DNA of 64,000 nucleotides. It comes from Kitasatospora indigofera (GTDB lineage: Bacteria; Actinomycetota; Actinomycetes; Streptomycetales; Streptomycetaceae). Below are positions 7,614-15,412 of this stretch, piece by piece. The notes under the pieces are model-generated. The model did not search any database. It was not told the DNA's origin and saw nothing but the letters and a program-made list of their open reading frames with translations. Position numbers and translations under genes: made by a program. The stretch spans positions 62,001 through 126,000 of the forward strand of contig NZ_BNBO01000009.1 of assembly GCF_014655955.1 (NCBI RefSeq). The letters are read 5' to 3'. Each line of letters opens with the position of its first letter. Position 1 is the stretch's first letter.

Positions 7614-9256
7614 ACCGCCCCGCCGACCTCGTCCTGCACAACGCCCACGTCCACACGGTTGACGACGCCCGGCCGCGCGCCGAGGCGATCGCCGTCCGGG
7701 ACGGCCGGATCGCCTGGGTGGGCGACGGGGACGGCTGGCGCGTGCTGGCCGGCCCCGGCACCGAGGTGGTGGACGCCCGCGGCCGGCTGGTGCTGCCCGG
7801 CTTCGTGGACAGCCACAACCACGTCCGGCTCGGCTCCGACGCCGACTGCGTCCAGCTCGCCGGCGCCGCGAGCCTGGCCGAGATCGGCGCCCGGATCGCC
7901 GAGCGGCTGCGCAGCCACCCCGACGCCGAGTGGATCGAGGGCGAGGCCTTCGACTACTCCGCGATCCCCGGCGGCCGGATGCCCACCGCCGCCGACCTGG
8001 ACCCGTACACCGTCGGCCGGCCCGCCTTCGTGCTCAGCTACGACGTGCACACCGCCTGGCTGAACACCGCCGCCCTGCGGCGCCTCGGCATCACCCGGGA
8101 CACCACCGAACTGCCCTACGGCACCGTCCGCAAGGACCCGGCCACCGGCGAGCCCACCGGCTTCCTCACCGACTTCGCGGTCAAGGGCCTTTCCCGGGCG
8201 GGCCACCGGGCGCTGCGCGCCGCGGGCGTGCCGTGGGCGGCCCCGGACCGCCAGTACGGGCGACTGCTCAGCAGCCTGGACATGGCCGCCCGGTACGGCA
8301 TCACCACCGTGGTCGAGCCGCAGAACTCGCTGGACGACCTGGCCCTGTTCGAACGCGCCATGGCCGAGGGCAGGCTCCGCTCGCGCCTGGTCGCGGCCCT
8401 CTTCCACCCGCGCGGCACCACCGCGGCCGAACTCGCCGAGTTCGCCGAGGTGAGCCGCCGGTACACCTCCGACCGGCTGCGGGTCGGCCCGCTGAAGCTC
8501 TACATCGACGACGTGGTGGAGCCGCACACCGCCGCCCTGCTGGAGCCCTACGCCGGGCACCACAGCCACCGCGGCGAGACCTTCTACCCGCCGGAGGAGT
8601 TCGCCGAGGTGCTGGCCGGCCTGGACGCGGCCGGCTTCCAGGCCTTCGTGCACGCCACCGGGGACCGCGGCATCCGCACCGTCCTGGACGCCGTGGAGCA
8701 CGCCCGCCGGGTGAACGGCCCGCGCGACGCCCGGCACCAGGTGGTGCACGTGGAGTGCCTGGACCCGGCGGACGTCCCGCGGTTCGCCGAACTCGGCGTG
8801 GTGGCCTGCATGCAGCCCCGGCACTGCTCGCCCGACATCGCCGGCCCCGGCCGGGACTGGGCGGAGGCCGTCGGCGAGCAGCGCTGGACCAAGGCCTGGC
8901 CGATGCGCAGCCTCCAGCGGGCGGGTGCCACCCTGGCCCTCTCCAGCGACTGGAACGTGGCCGAGATGGACCCGCTGATCGGCCTGTACACCGCCGTCAC
9001 CCGGCGCGGCCTGGCCGGCGGTGACGCCTGGATGCCGCAGGAGACGCTGGACCTCGCCACCGCCGTCCGCGGCTACACGCTGGGCAGTGCGTACGCAAAC
9101 TTCCTGGACGCCGAACTCGGTTCGCTCGCCCCCGGGAAGCTGGCCGACCTGGTGCTGCTCTCGGACGACCTGTTCGCGCTGGAGCCGAAGGCCATCCTGG
9201 ACGCCCGGGTGGAGCTGTCCGTGGTGGGCGGCGAGGTCGTCCACCGGGCGGGCTGA
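7610..9256 (+). CDS. YtcJ-like amidohydrolase (permease partner)
   Basis: A 548-aa amidohydrolase-superfamily enzyme with the metal-binding motif DSHNH near residues 65-69, AFVHATGDRGIR, the HQVVHVECLDPADVPRF segment, and a metal-binding Asp in ALSSDWNVAEMDPL. It has the same architecture as the enzyme at 71-1714 but is clearly diverged. The start is GTG at 7610, overlapping the permease stop. Because it is coupled to a permease and preceded by an amino-acid-type regulator, the substrate is probably what the permease imports. No signal peptide. Confidence 0.9.
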   Translation: MNRPADLVLHNAHVHTVDDARPRAEAIAVRDGRIAWVGDGDGWRVLAGPGTEVVDARGRLVLPGFVDSHNHVRLGSDADCVQLAGAASLAEIGARIAERLRSHPDAEWIEGEAFDYSAIPGGRMPTAADLDPYTVGRPAFVLSYDVHTAWLNTAALRRLGITRDTTELPYGTVRKDPATGEPTGFLTDFAVKGLSRAGHRALRAAGVPWAAPDRQYGRLLSSLDMAARYGITTVVEPQNSLDDLALFERAMAEGRLRSRLVAALFHPRGTTAAELAEFAEVSRRYTSDRLRVGPLKLYIDDVVEPHTAALLEPYAGHHSHRGETFYPPEEFAEVLAGLDAAGFQAFVHATGDRGIRTVLDAVEHARRVNGPRDARHQVVHVECLDPADVPRFAELGVVACMQPRHCSPDIAGPGRDWAEAVGEQRWTKAWPMRSLQRAGATLALSSDWNVAEMDPLIGLYTAVTRRGLAGGDAWMPQETLDLATAVRGYTLGSAYANFLDAELGSLAPGKLADLVLLSDDLFALEPKAILDARVELSVVGGEVVHRAG

Positions 9257-9376
9257 AGCCCGGCGGGCCGGCCGGGCCCGGTCTCCCCGCCACTTCCCGG
9301 GCGGGGGCCGGGCCCGGCGCTCCGGACCGTCAGCCGGCCGGCCCGGCACGATGATCGGAAGACCTCGATGAGCTGC

Positions 9377-9382
9377 TAGTAT
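9377..9382 (+). promoter_or_regulatory. possible -10 element before the tRNA-like gene
   Basis: TAGTAT matches the Streptomyces -10 consensus (TAGNNT) and would start a transcript near 9390, about 25 nt before the tRNA-like gene. No convincing -35 is seen. The leader contains a 7-bp hairpin (9390-9396 with 9404-9410). Confidence 0.35.
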
Positions 9383-9413
9383 TCATGTCGCCGAGGGATT
9401 GATCTTCGGCCAT

Positions 9414-9486
9414 GCGTCGGTGGTGCTGGTGGAGCACGTCCTACTTTCAGTAGGAAGAGTCCGTTCGAATCGGGCCCGGCGCTCCA
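9414..9486 (+). tRNA. atypical tRNA, anticodon TTC (Glu-like), CCA encoded
   Basis: A full cloverleaf can be drawn. The 7-bp acceptor is GCGTCGG with CCGGCGC (one G-T). The 4-bp D stem GTGC/GCAC closes a 7-nt loop. The 5-bp anticodon stem TCCTA/TAGGA closes loop CTTTCAG (anticodon TTC). The 5-bp T stem GTCCG/CGGGC closes the canonical loop TTCGAAT, followed by discriminator T and encoded CCA. Deviations are a very short D loop lacking A14, a 3-nt variable loop, and T73, unusual for tRNA-Glu. It stands alone, not in a tRNA cluster. It could be a functional isoacceptor, a specialised tRNA or a decayed copy. Confidence 0.6.
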
Positions 9487-9493
9487 ATCTTTT

Positions 9494-9509
9494 CCGGGCC
9501 CGGGCCCGG
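9494..9509. terminator. GC palindrome after the tRNA-like gene
   Basis: CCGGGCCCGGGCCCGG is a perfect 16-nt palindrome directly downstream of the tRNA-like gene and between it and the convergent AlkB gene. It may act as a factor-independent stop, though it has no T tract after it. Confidence 0.3.
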
Positions 9510-9521
9510 CCCGAGGGTGCT

Positions 9522-10151
9522 TCAGTTCACCCCGCTCGGGCGGAACTGGATGCTGATCCGCGGCCCGACCGGCCGGACCGTCTTCGGGACGGCGTGCTCC
9601 CAGGTCCGCTGGCAGGATCCGCCCATGACCAGCAGGTCCCCGTGGCCCAGCAGGTGCCGGACGCTCGCGCCCCCGCCGAACCGCGGCCGCAGCAGCAGTG
9701 CGCGCGGCTCGCCGACCGACATGATCGCGACCATGGTGTCCTCCCGGTCGCCGCGTCCGATCCGGTCCCCGTGCCAGGCGACACTGTCCCGGCCGTCCCG
9801 GTAGTAGCAGAGCCCGGCGCTGACGAACGGCTCCCCGAGCTCGCCGGCGTAGTGCGCGCTCAGCGCCGACCGGGCCTGCGCCAGCACCGGGTGCGGCAGC
9901 TCGCGCCCCTCCCGGTAGTAGGCCAGCAGGCGCGGGACCGAGACCACCCGCTCGTACATCTGCCGCTGCTCGGCCTGCCAGGGCACCTCCGCGACCAGCC
10001 GTTCGAACAGCTCGTCGGCGCCGGTCAGCCAGCCCGGCAGCACGTCGACCCAGGCCCCGGCGCCGAGCACGGTGCGGCGGACGGCCGTCAGCGGGCGGAG
10101 CCCGATCTCGTCCGTCCCGTCCAGGAGGCTGCCCTGCAGCTGGATGGTCAT
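9522..10151 (-). CDS. AlkB-like 2-oxoglutarate/Fe(II) dioxygenase
   Basis: The protein has 209 aa. The iron ligands are visible: HxD at residues 127-129 (SVAWHGD) and the distal His at 186 (WEHAVPK). The 2-oxoglutarate-binding Arg pattern is PRISIQFR near 198-204. This matches AlkB-type nucleic-acid demethylases, which remove alkyl groups from bases oxidatively. The ATG at 10151 has GGAG 2 nt upstream, a close but usable spacing. It is divergent from an SRPBCC gene, with no DNA-repair operon around it. Confidence 0.85.
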   Translation of the reverse strand: MTIQLQGSLLDGTDEIGLRPLTAVRRTVLGAGAWVDVLPGWLTGADELFERLVAEVPWQAEQRQMYERVVSVPRLLAYYREGRELPHPVLAQARSALSAHYAGELGEPFVSAGLCYYRDGRDSVAWHGDRIGRGDREDTMVAIMSVGEPRALLLRPRFGGGASVRHLLGHGDLLVMGGSCQRTWEHAVPKTVRPVGPRISIQFRPSGVN

Positions 10152-10281
10152 GGCTCCACCCTACGCCCGTAATCGAACATATGCACGAAAGAGAGGGCGT
10201 GCCGCCCGCGATGTCCGACCGGGGGAGTAGCTTCCCGTACCGACCGCCCCTCGGGCGGCAGCGACGGACGGAGGTACGGCG

Positions 10282-10791
10282 ATGGCCCGGCGGGACTTGG
10301 TCACCGGCGCCACCACCGAGGTGACGGTGACGGTGGACCTGCCGCCGGAGCGGGTCTGGGACCTCGCCGTCGACGTCACCCGGATCGGCGAGTGGAGCCC
10401 GGAGTGCGTCCGCGCCGGATGGACCTCGCGGGCGGGCGCGGTGCCCCGCGCGGGTGATCGGTTCCGGGCCCGCAACCGGTACCCGGACGGGTTCGTCGCG
10501 ACGGTCGAGTGCGTGGTGACCGAAGCGGTCCGCCCGGCCGTGTTCGCCTGGGTGGTGCTCGACGACGCGAGGGACGCGGCCCGGCCCGGTTCGCTGTGGC
10601 GCTACGACCTGCGGGCGGCGGGCAAGGGCACCGTGGTCACGCAGACCTTCACCCACGGGCCGGGGCTGACCGGACTGCGGGAGGGCGCGGAGAGCGGCCT
10701 CGGCCCGGAGGTGGTCGCGGGGCGGCTCGCCCAGCTGCGCCGGAACATGACGGTCACCCTGCGCGCGATGGCCGGGGCCGCCGGGCGCTGA
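10282..10791 (+). CDS. SRPBCC family protein
   Basis: A 169-aa START/Bet v1-like protein. The N-terminal TEVTVTVDLPPERVWDLAVDVTRIGEWSPE is the typical first strand and helix of polyketide-cyclase/ligand-carrier members. A good GGAGGT lies 7 nt before the ATG. The ligand is unknown, and it stands apart from the pigment cyclases near 46 kb. It is cytoplasmic, without membrane segments. Confidence 0.82.
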   Translation: MARRDLVTGATTEVTVTVDLPPERVWDLAVDVTRIGEWSPECVRAGWTSRAGAVPRAGDRFRARNRYPDGFVATVECVVTEAVRPAVFAWVVLDDARDAARPGSLWRYDLRAAGKGTVVTQTFTHGPGLTGLREGAESGLGPEVVAGRLAQLRRNMTVTLRAMAGAAGR

Positions 10792-10870
10792 CGCCTGCCC
10801 GCGCCGCCCGGGTCACCCGGGTGCCGGGGGCGGCGGACACCCGCCCCCGGCCGGGGCGGGGTGGGTGCAG

Positions 10871-10876
10871 CACAAT
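10871..10876 (+). promoter_or_regulatory. possible -10 giving a leaderless GNAT mRNA
   Basis: CACAAT ends 8 nt before the ATG, which places the predicted transcript start at or next to the start codon. No ribosome-binding site is seen between them. Confidence 0.35.
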
Positions 10877-10884
10877 GGCGTCCC

Positions 10885-11415
10885 ATGAACGAGACCGATC
10901 CGCCGGCCGCCGGCGCGGCCCTGGTCGGCCGGGCCGGCGCGGTACGCCGCGCCACCGCCGCCGACGCACCCGCGCTGGTCCGCCTGCGCGGGCTGATGCT
11001 GGAGGCGATGGACGTCCCGACCGGCCCGGAGCAGGCGCCGTGGCGGGCGGACGCCCTCGCCTGGTTCACCGAACGCCTCGGCCGGCCCGAGGAGTTCGCG
11101 GCCTTCCTGGTGGAGGACCGCGAACTCGGCGTGGTCAGCTGCGCGGTGGGCAGCTGCGAGCGGCACGCCCCCGGGCCGGCCAACCGCAGCGGCCTGCAGG
11201 GGCACGTCTTCAACGTCAGCACCGACCCGCGCCGGCAGGGCCGCGGCCACGCCCGCGCCTGCCTGGACGCCCTGCTGGCCTGGTTCGCCGCGGACACCGG
11301 GGCCAGGGTGGTCAATCTCAACGCCACCGCGGACGGCGCGGGGCTGTACCGCTCGCTCGGCTTCGCGGCCCCGCGCTTCCCCGCCCTCCAGCTGAGGATC
11401 GGCACCGGGGCCTGA
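10885..11415 (+). CDS. GNAT family N-acetyltransferase
   Basis: A 176-aa acyl-CoA-dependent acetyltransferase. The acetyl-CoA loop RRQGRGHA is preceded by HVFNVSTDP, as in motif A of the family, and the C-terminal NLNATADGAGLYRSLGF is motif B. The ATG at 10885 is preferred because the family similarity starts there. No Shine-Dalgarno is visible, and CACAAT about 8 nt upstream looks like a -10 box, so the message may be leaderless. Substrate unknown. Confidence 0.85.
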   Translation: MNETDPPAAGAALVGRAGAVRRATAADAPALVRLRGLMLEAMDVPTGPEQAPWRADALAWFTERLGRPEEFAAFLVEDRELGVVSCAVGSCERHAPGPANRSGLQGHVFNVSTDPRRQGRGHARACLDALLAWFAADTGARVVNLNATADGAGLYRSLGFAAPRFPALQLRIGTGA

Positions 11416-11423
11416 GCGGTACC

Positions 11424-11443
11424 TCGGCCCGGCCCCGGGCCGA
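11424..11443. terminator. short hairpin in the convergent GNAT/SnoaL gap
   Basis: TCGGCCCGG and its exact complement are separated by 2 nt, giving an 8-bp stem with a small loop directly after the GNAT stop. Confidence 0.4.
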
Positions 11444-11552
11444 CCGCAACCACGGACGGCAGCGCCGCGGTGGGACAGCCGTGCCCCACCCGCGCGCCCT
11501 CCGCGCGGGCCCCGGCAACCCGGGCGGGCGGCTGCCGTTCCCCGCAGGGGCC

Positions 11553-12245
11553 TCAGGCGGGCATCATGCCCATCTGGCGCATCATCGCCACGGCGTCCCA
11601 GCTCCACCAGCCTTCCTTCACCTTGCCGTCCTCGAACCGGAAGATCGTCATTCCGGCGCACTCGATGGTCTTGTTGGTGGGAGCCATGCCCATGTACTCG
11701 CCGATGTGCGTGCCGCGCCACATCCAACGGGTGGCCACCTGGTCGCGGTCGGCGATCTGGCTCTGGATGTCGAAGGTGAAGTCGAAGGCCGTGCGGTAGC
11801 CCTCGATCATCCGCTTGACGGCGGCCGGGCCGACCGTGTCGCCGTCCATCGTCGGGTCGTGGTCGCAGTAGTCCTGCGCGAGGAGTTCGTCCAGGACGGA
11901 CATGTCACCCGTCGACGGGTCCATCAGGAGGCGGCGGGCCGCTTCCTTGTGGAACTGGTCGTCCCGGACCAGGTCGAGGTTGGTGAAGGTGGGCGGCTCC
12001 TGGCAGAGCGCCACCATCTCGCGGAAGATCCGGTCCGTCTCCGGCAGACCGGAGTTGCGCATCGCCGCCTCGTACGAGGGGAATTCGATGATCTCCACGA
12101 CGTGCTGGGCGTCGTCCCGGTCCTTACCCACCATGCTGTGGGTGGCGGTGCGCCTGCCCTGGGTCTGCTCGATCCAGGTGTCCATCAGCCGGTTCAGTTC
12201 ATCCGGCTGCTCCGTACGACACTCGACGATCTGTACAAAGGTCAT
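11553..12245 (-). CDS. ABM-like domain fused to SnoaL-like ester-cyclase domain
   Basis: This 230-aa protein has two parts. Residues 1-90 (FVQIVECRTEQPDELNRLMD ... VVEIIEFPSYEAA) form a dimeric alpha/beta-barrel domain like monooxygenase/ABM proteins. Residues 105-225 (YCDHDPTMDGDTVGPAAVKRM ... GMTIFRFEDGKVKEGW) are a SnoaL-like fold of the ester-cyclase kind. The ATG at 12245 has GGGAGG 6 nt upstream; the longer frame is unsupported. SnoaL-like domains cyclise polyketides or act as hydrolases in other contexts; the substrate is unknown. The nearest polyketide cluster is more than 30 kb away. Confidence 0.8.
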   Translation of the reverse strand: MTFVQIVECRTEQPDELNRLMDTWIEQTQGRRTATHSMVGKDRDDAQHVVEIIEFPSYEAAMRNSGLPETDRIFREMVALCQEPPTFTNLDLVRDDQFHKEAARRLLMDPSTGDMSVLDELLAQDYCDHDPTMDGDTVGPAAVKRMIEGYRTAFDFTFDIQSQIADRDQVATRWMWRGTHIGEYMGMAPTNKTIECAGMTIFRFEDGKVKEGWWSWDAVAMMRQMGMMPA

Positions 12246-12390
12246 CGCGGGCCTCCCGATCCGACCCCCCGGCTGCCTCCGTCCGCCGACCGCGCTCCTT
12301 CCACTCTCCTCCTCCCGCCCGCCGGGCACCACACGGCACCCGCTCCCGGGGACGGGAGCCCCCGGCGGGGGAGCGGGCGCCGTTCCGCCG

Positions 12391-12843
12391 TCAGGCCGGG
12401 TGGCCGCCGGCGGGCCTGGGCGGCCACCCGCCGGGGCCCCGGTTCGCCGTGCCGATCCAGCGGGTCAGGGCGTCGAGCACGGGCTGCTCCAGTTTGGCCA
12501 GGTGGCGCAGCGCGTCGACGTCGCCGACGGCGAGCGGGACCAGCGCCTCGTCCAGGGCGTTGGTGAGCTGCGCCCAACGGTCGGCGTTGGCGATCACCTG
12601 GAGGGTGTCCTGGGCGCTGCTGAGACGGACGGTGTCGTCGGCCCCCACGAGCGGGTGCCGGCCCGGCGCGGGGCCGGCAGTCGTCCGTCCGGGGCCGAAG
12701 CGGTCAGCGGGGTGGCCGACGGGGTGGCCGACGGGGTGGCCGGCGGGCGGGCCGTCCGGCGGACGGGCGCCGAGGGGGAGCATGGGCGACCAGGCCTGGC
12801 GTCGTCCGGGCTGGACCTGGTGCTCTCCGGGGCTGCTGCTCAC
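12391..12843 (-). CDS. hypothetical protein, helical C-terminus with VGHP repeats
   Basis: The frame encodes 150 aa from a GTG with GAGGCGG just upstream. The first 60 residues are low complexity, including three GHPVGHP-type repeats. Residues 70-130 look like a compact helical domain (SAQDTLQVIANADRWAQLTN, then ALVPLAVGDVDALRHLAKLE). That part loosely resembles the small helical proteins accompanying CATRA conflict systems, but no partner gene is adjacent, so the link is tentative. Codon bias fits a real gene at least in the second half. A downstream start is possible. Confidence 0.5.
   Translation of the reverse strand: MSSSPGEHQVQPGRRQAWSPMLPLGARPPDGPPAGHPVGHPVGHPADRFGPGRTTAGPAPGRHPLVGADDTVRLSSAQDTLQVIANADRWAQLTNALDEALVPLAVGDVDALRHLAKLEQPVLDALTRWIGTANRGPGGWPPRPAGGHPA
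12709..12745. repeat. 12-bp tandem repeat
   Basis: About three head-to-tail copies of GGGGTGGCCGAC lie inside the hypothetical gene at 12391-12843, where they encode GHPV repeats. Confidence 0.7.
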
Positions 12844-12986
12844 GCCCGCCTCAACGCGGAACCCCGGGCCGGGGCTACGCCCCTGGCGTGAGGTTCACCC
12901 GCTTGCGCCGTCCGCCGCCGGTCCGCCGTCCGTCCGTCCGCCGTCCGTCCGTCAGCCGTCCGGGGCCTGCGGGCCGGGCCGCCCGG

Positions 12987-13439
12987 TCAGTGCGGGGTGG
13001 TGCAGGTGGTCGACTGCAACGCCGGTCGCAGGGCCGGGCCGCCGGTCGCGCAGACGACGACCGGGCCGAGGGCGTCGATCTGCGGGGTGCTGACCCGGAC
13101 GGTTCCGTACTGCAGCCGGGTCGAGGAGGCGACGGTCTCCCACGGACTGCCCCAGGCCCGCTGGACCTTGACGTCGACGCGGACCAGCGTCAGCTGCCCG
13201 GGGTGCTCGGCGGTGACCAGGGCGCTGCCGAGGACGCCCGACCCGTTCCGCTCCTGCCAGGCGCAGGGCCGGTTCACCAGGGCCGGACAGCCGGCGCCGG
13301 GTGCCGCCGCGGCCGTGGCCGAGGTCGAGGGGCCCGCCGCCGAGACGGCCGACGGGGTCGGGGCGGCCCAGGAGGGGCCGGCCATGGCCAGGGTCAGTCC
13401 TGCCGAAACGACCGTCAGAGCTGCGATCCGAGCGCGCAT
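12987..13439 (-). CDS. small secreted protein, unknown function
   Basis: The frame encodes 150 aa. A Sec signal peptide is clear: basic start MRAR, hydrophobic core, AWA|AP-like cleavage near residue 28 (GPSWAAP). A Ser/Thr/Ala/Pro linker follows, then a C-terminal domain of about 95 residues with four cysteines (CPALVNRPC, VVVCATGG, TTCTTPH) that could form two disulphides. The ATG at 13439 has GGGAG 8 nt upstream. No family is recognised. It is divergent from the GltD-like gene across a relatively AT-rich gap. Confidence 0.78.
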   Translation of the reverse strand: MRARIAALTVVSAGLTLAMAGPSWAAPTPSAVSAAGPSTSATAAAAPGAGCPALVNRPCAWQERNGSGVLGSALVTAEHPGQLTLVRVDVKVQRAWGSPWETVASSTRLQYGTVRVSTPQIDALGPVVVCATGGPALRPALQSTTCTTPH

Positions 13440-13700
13440 TTCATCAACTCCCTTGTAAATGAAGGCACTGGATGTGCTTCGGCGAGTATTGCACACCGTG
13501 TACATGTCATAACTGTGTGCTGCGTCACACGTGAAGTGATGAACCGACTACCGTGCGTGCCCACTGGTGCCGACCGCGACGGGAGGGGGCTCCGGGTGCA
13601 TCGGGGCCGGATGACGCCAAAGGGTTCCAGGTTCGGATAAACCGGGCATATCGGGCGTACGGTGGCGATGTCCGGCGAGACCCCTGCGAGGAGGTCTGCG

Positions 13701-15338
13701 ATGCCCGACCCGAAGGGCTTTCTCACCACCGGGCGCCAGACCCGCAGACGACGCCCGGTCTCCGAGCGGGCCCAGGACTGGGGAGAGGTCTACGAGGGGC
13801 ACCCGCTGCTGCCCGTCGTCTCCCTGCAGGCCGGACGCTGCATGGACTGCGGGCTCCCGTTCTGCCACAACGCCTGCCCGCTCGGGAACCTCATACCCGA
13901 ATGGAACGACCTGGTCTTCCACCAGGACTGGGAGGCGGCCGCCGAACGGCTGCACGCCACCAACAACTTCCCCGAGTTCACCGGACGGCTCTGCCCCGCG
14001 CCCTGCGAGAGCTCCTGCGTCCTGGCCATCAACGCGGACCCGGTCACCATCAAGGAGGTGGAGGTCGCGATCGCCGACCGGGCGTGGTCCCGGGGGGAGG
14101 TCCGCCCGGAGCCGGCGCCGAGGGCGACCGGGCGTTCCGTCGCGGTGGTCGGCTCGGGCCCGGCCGGCCTGGCCGGTGCCCAGCAGCTCACCCGGGCCGG
14201 GCATACGGTGACCGTCTACGAGCGGGCCGACCGGGTCGGCGGCCTGCTCCGCTACGGGATCCCCGACTTCCGGATGGCCAAGCGGTATCTCGACCGCCGG
14301 ATCGCCCAGATGCGGGCCGAGGGCACCCGGTTCGTCACCGGCACGGCCGTGGGCACCGCCGTCGACGCCGCCGATCTGCGGGCCCGGCACGACGCCCTGC
14401 TGCTCGCCGTCGGCGCCACCGCCTGGCGCGAACTGGCCCTGCCGGGACGTGAGCTGGCGGGGATCCACCAGGCCATGGAGTACCTGCCGATCGCCAACCG
14501 GGTCTGCGCGGGCGACCTCGACGCCCCGACCATCAGCGCCGAGGGCAAGGACGTGGTCATCGTCGGCGGCGGCGACACGGCGGCCGACTGCCTGGGTACG
14601 GCCCTGCGCCAGCACGCCCGGAGGGTCACCCAGTTGGACATCCACCCGCAGCCGCCGGACACCCGCTCGCCGGACCAGCCCTGGCCGATCCATCCGAAGG
14701 TCCACCGGCTGACCGCTTCGCACGAGGAGGCCGGCCACCTCTACCGGGAGCAGTACGGCTACCCGGCAGGGAGGCCGGGCGTGGGCCCGGGCGGGGACGA
14801 GGCCGGGGACGGGACCGGGGGTGCGGACCGGGGCGGAGTCCCGGGCGGGGGCGGGAGCGCGGGTCGCGACCTCCGCGTGGCCGCGGGCGGCTGCTCCCAG
14901 GGCCCGGACGGCCCGGACATCCGGACCTACGCGGCCCGGACGGTTCGTTTCGACGGTACGGACGGCCGGGTCAGCGGGGTCACCTTCGTGGCCTCGGCCG
15001 GGCCCGCCGCCGGCCCGCCGGCAGCGGCGGCCGAACAGGCCGTCCCGGCCCAACTGGTGCTGCTCGCCCTGGGGTTCGCCGGCCCCGAGCGGGACAGTCC
15101 GCTGGCCGGCCAGCTCGGGCTGGAGCTCGCCCCGCAGGGCACCTTCGCGCGCGACGCGGACTTCGCCACCGGCCGTGACGGCGTTTTCGTCGCCGGTGAC
15201 GCGGGACGTGGCCAGTCGCTGATCGTCTGGGCGATCGCCGAGGGCCGCTCGGCCGCGGCGGCCGTCGACCGCTACCTCGCCGGGTCGACCGCACTGCCCG
15301 CCCCGATCCGGGCCACCCACCGGCCGCTCGTCCTCTGA
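13701..15338 (+). CDS. GltD-like glutamate-synthase small-subunit paralogue
   Basis: A 545-aa iron-sulfur flavoprotein. The N-terminus has the GltD Fe-S segment (CMDCGLPFCHNACPLGN and CPAPCESSC), a first FAD-binding GxGPAG motif (VVGSGPAGLAGAQQL), a second nucleotide-binding motif (VIVGGGDTAADCLG), and the C-terminal VFVAGDAGRGQSLIVWAIAEGR. In glutamate synthase this subunit feeds NADPH electrons to GltB. No gltB is adjacent, so it may serve another partner. The segment after the second nucleotide motif (about residues 355-400) is replaced or enlarged by Gly-rich sequence. The start at 13701 has GAGGAGGT 5 nt upstream. Confidence 0.83.
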   Translation: MPDPKGFLTTGRQTRRRRPVSERAQDWGEVYEGHPLLPVVSLQAGRCMDCGLPFCHNACPLGNLIPEWNDLVFHQDWEAAAERLHATNNFPEFTGRLCPAPCESSCVLAINADPVTIKEVEVAIADRAWSRGEVRPEPAPRATGRSVAVVGSGPAGLAGAQQLTRAGHTVTVYERADRVGGLLRYGIPDFRMAKRYLDRRIAQMRAEGTRFVTGTAVGTAVDAADLRARHDALLLAVGATAWRELALPGRELAGIHQAMEYLPIANRVCAGDLDAPTISAEGKDVVIVGGGDTAADCLGTALRQHARRVTQLDIHPQPPDTRSPDQPWPIHPKVHRLTASHEEAGHLYREQYGYPAGRPGVGPGGDEAGDGTGGADRGGVPGGGGSAGRDLRVAAGGCSQGPDGPDIRTYAARTVRFDGTDGRVSGVTFVASAGPAAGPPAAAAEQAVPAQLVLLALGFAGPERDSPLAGQLGLELAPQGTFARDADFATGRDGVFVAGDAGRGQSLIVWAIAEGRSAAAAVDRYLAGSTALPAPIRATHRPLVL

Positions 15339-15412
15339 CCGCTCGTCCGCCGGTCCGCTCGTCCGTCGGCCGGCCGTCCTCCGGCCGCGCCGGGCGCACC
15401 GCGCCGGGCGGG

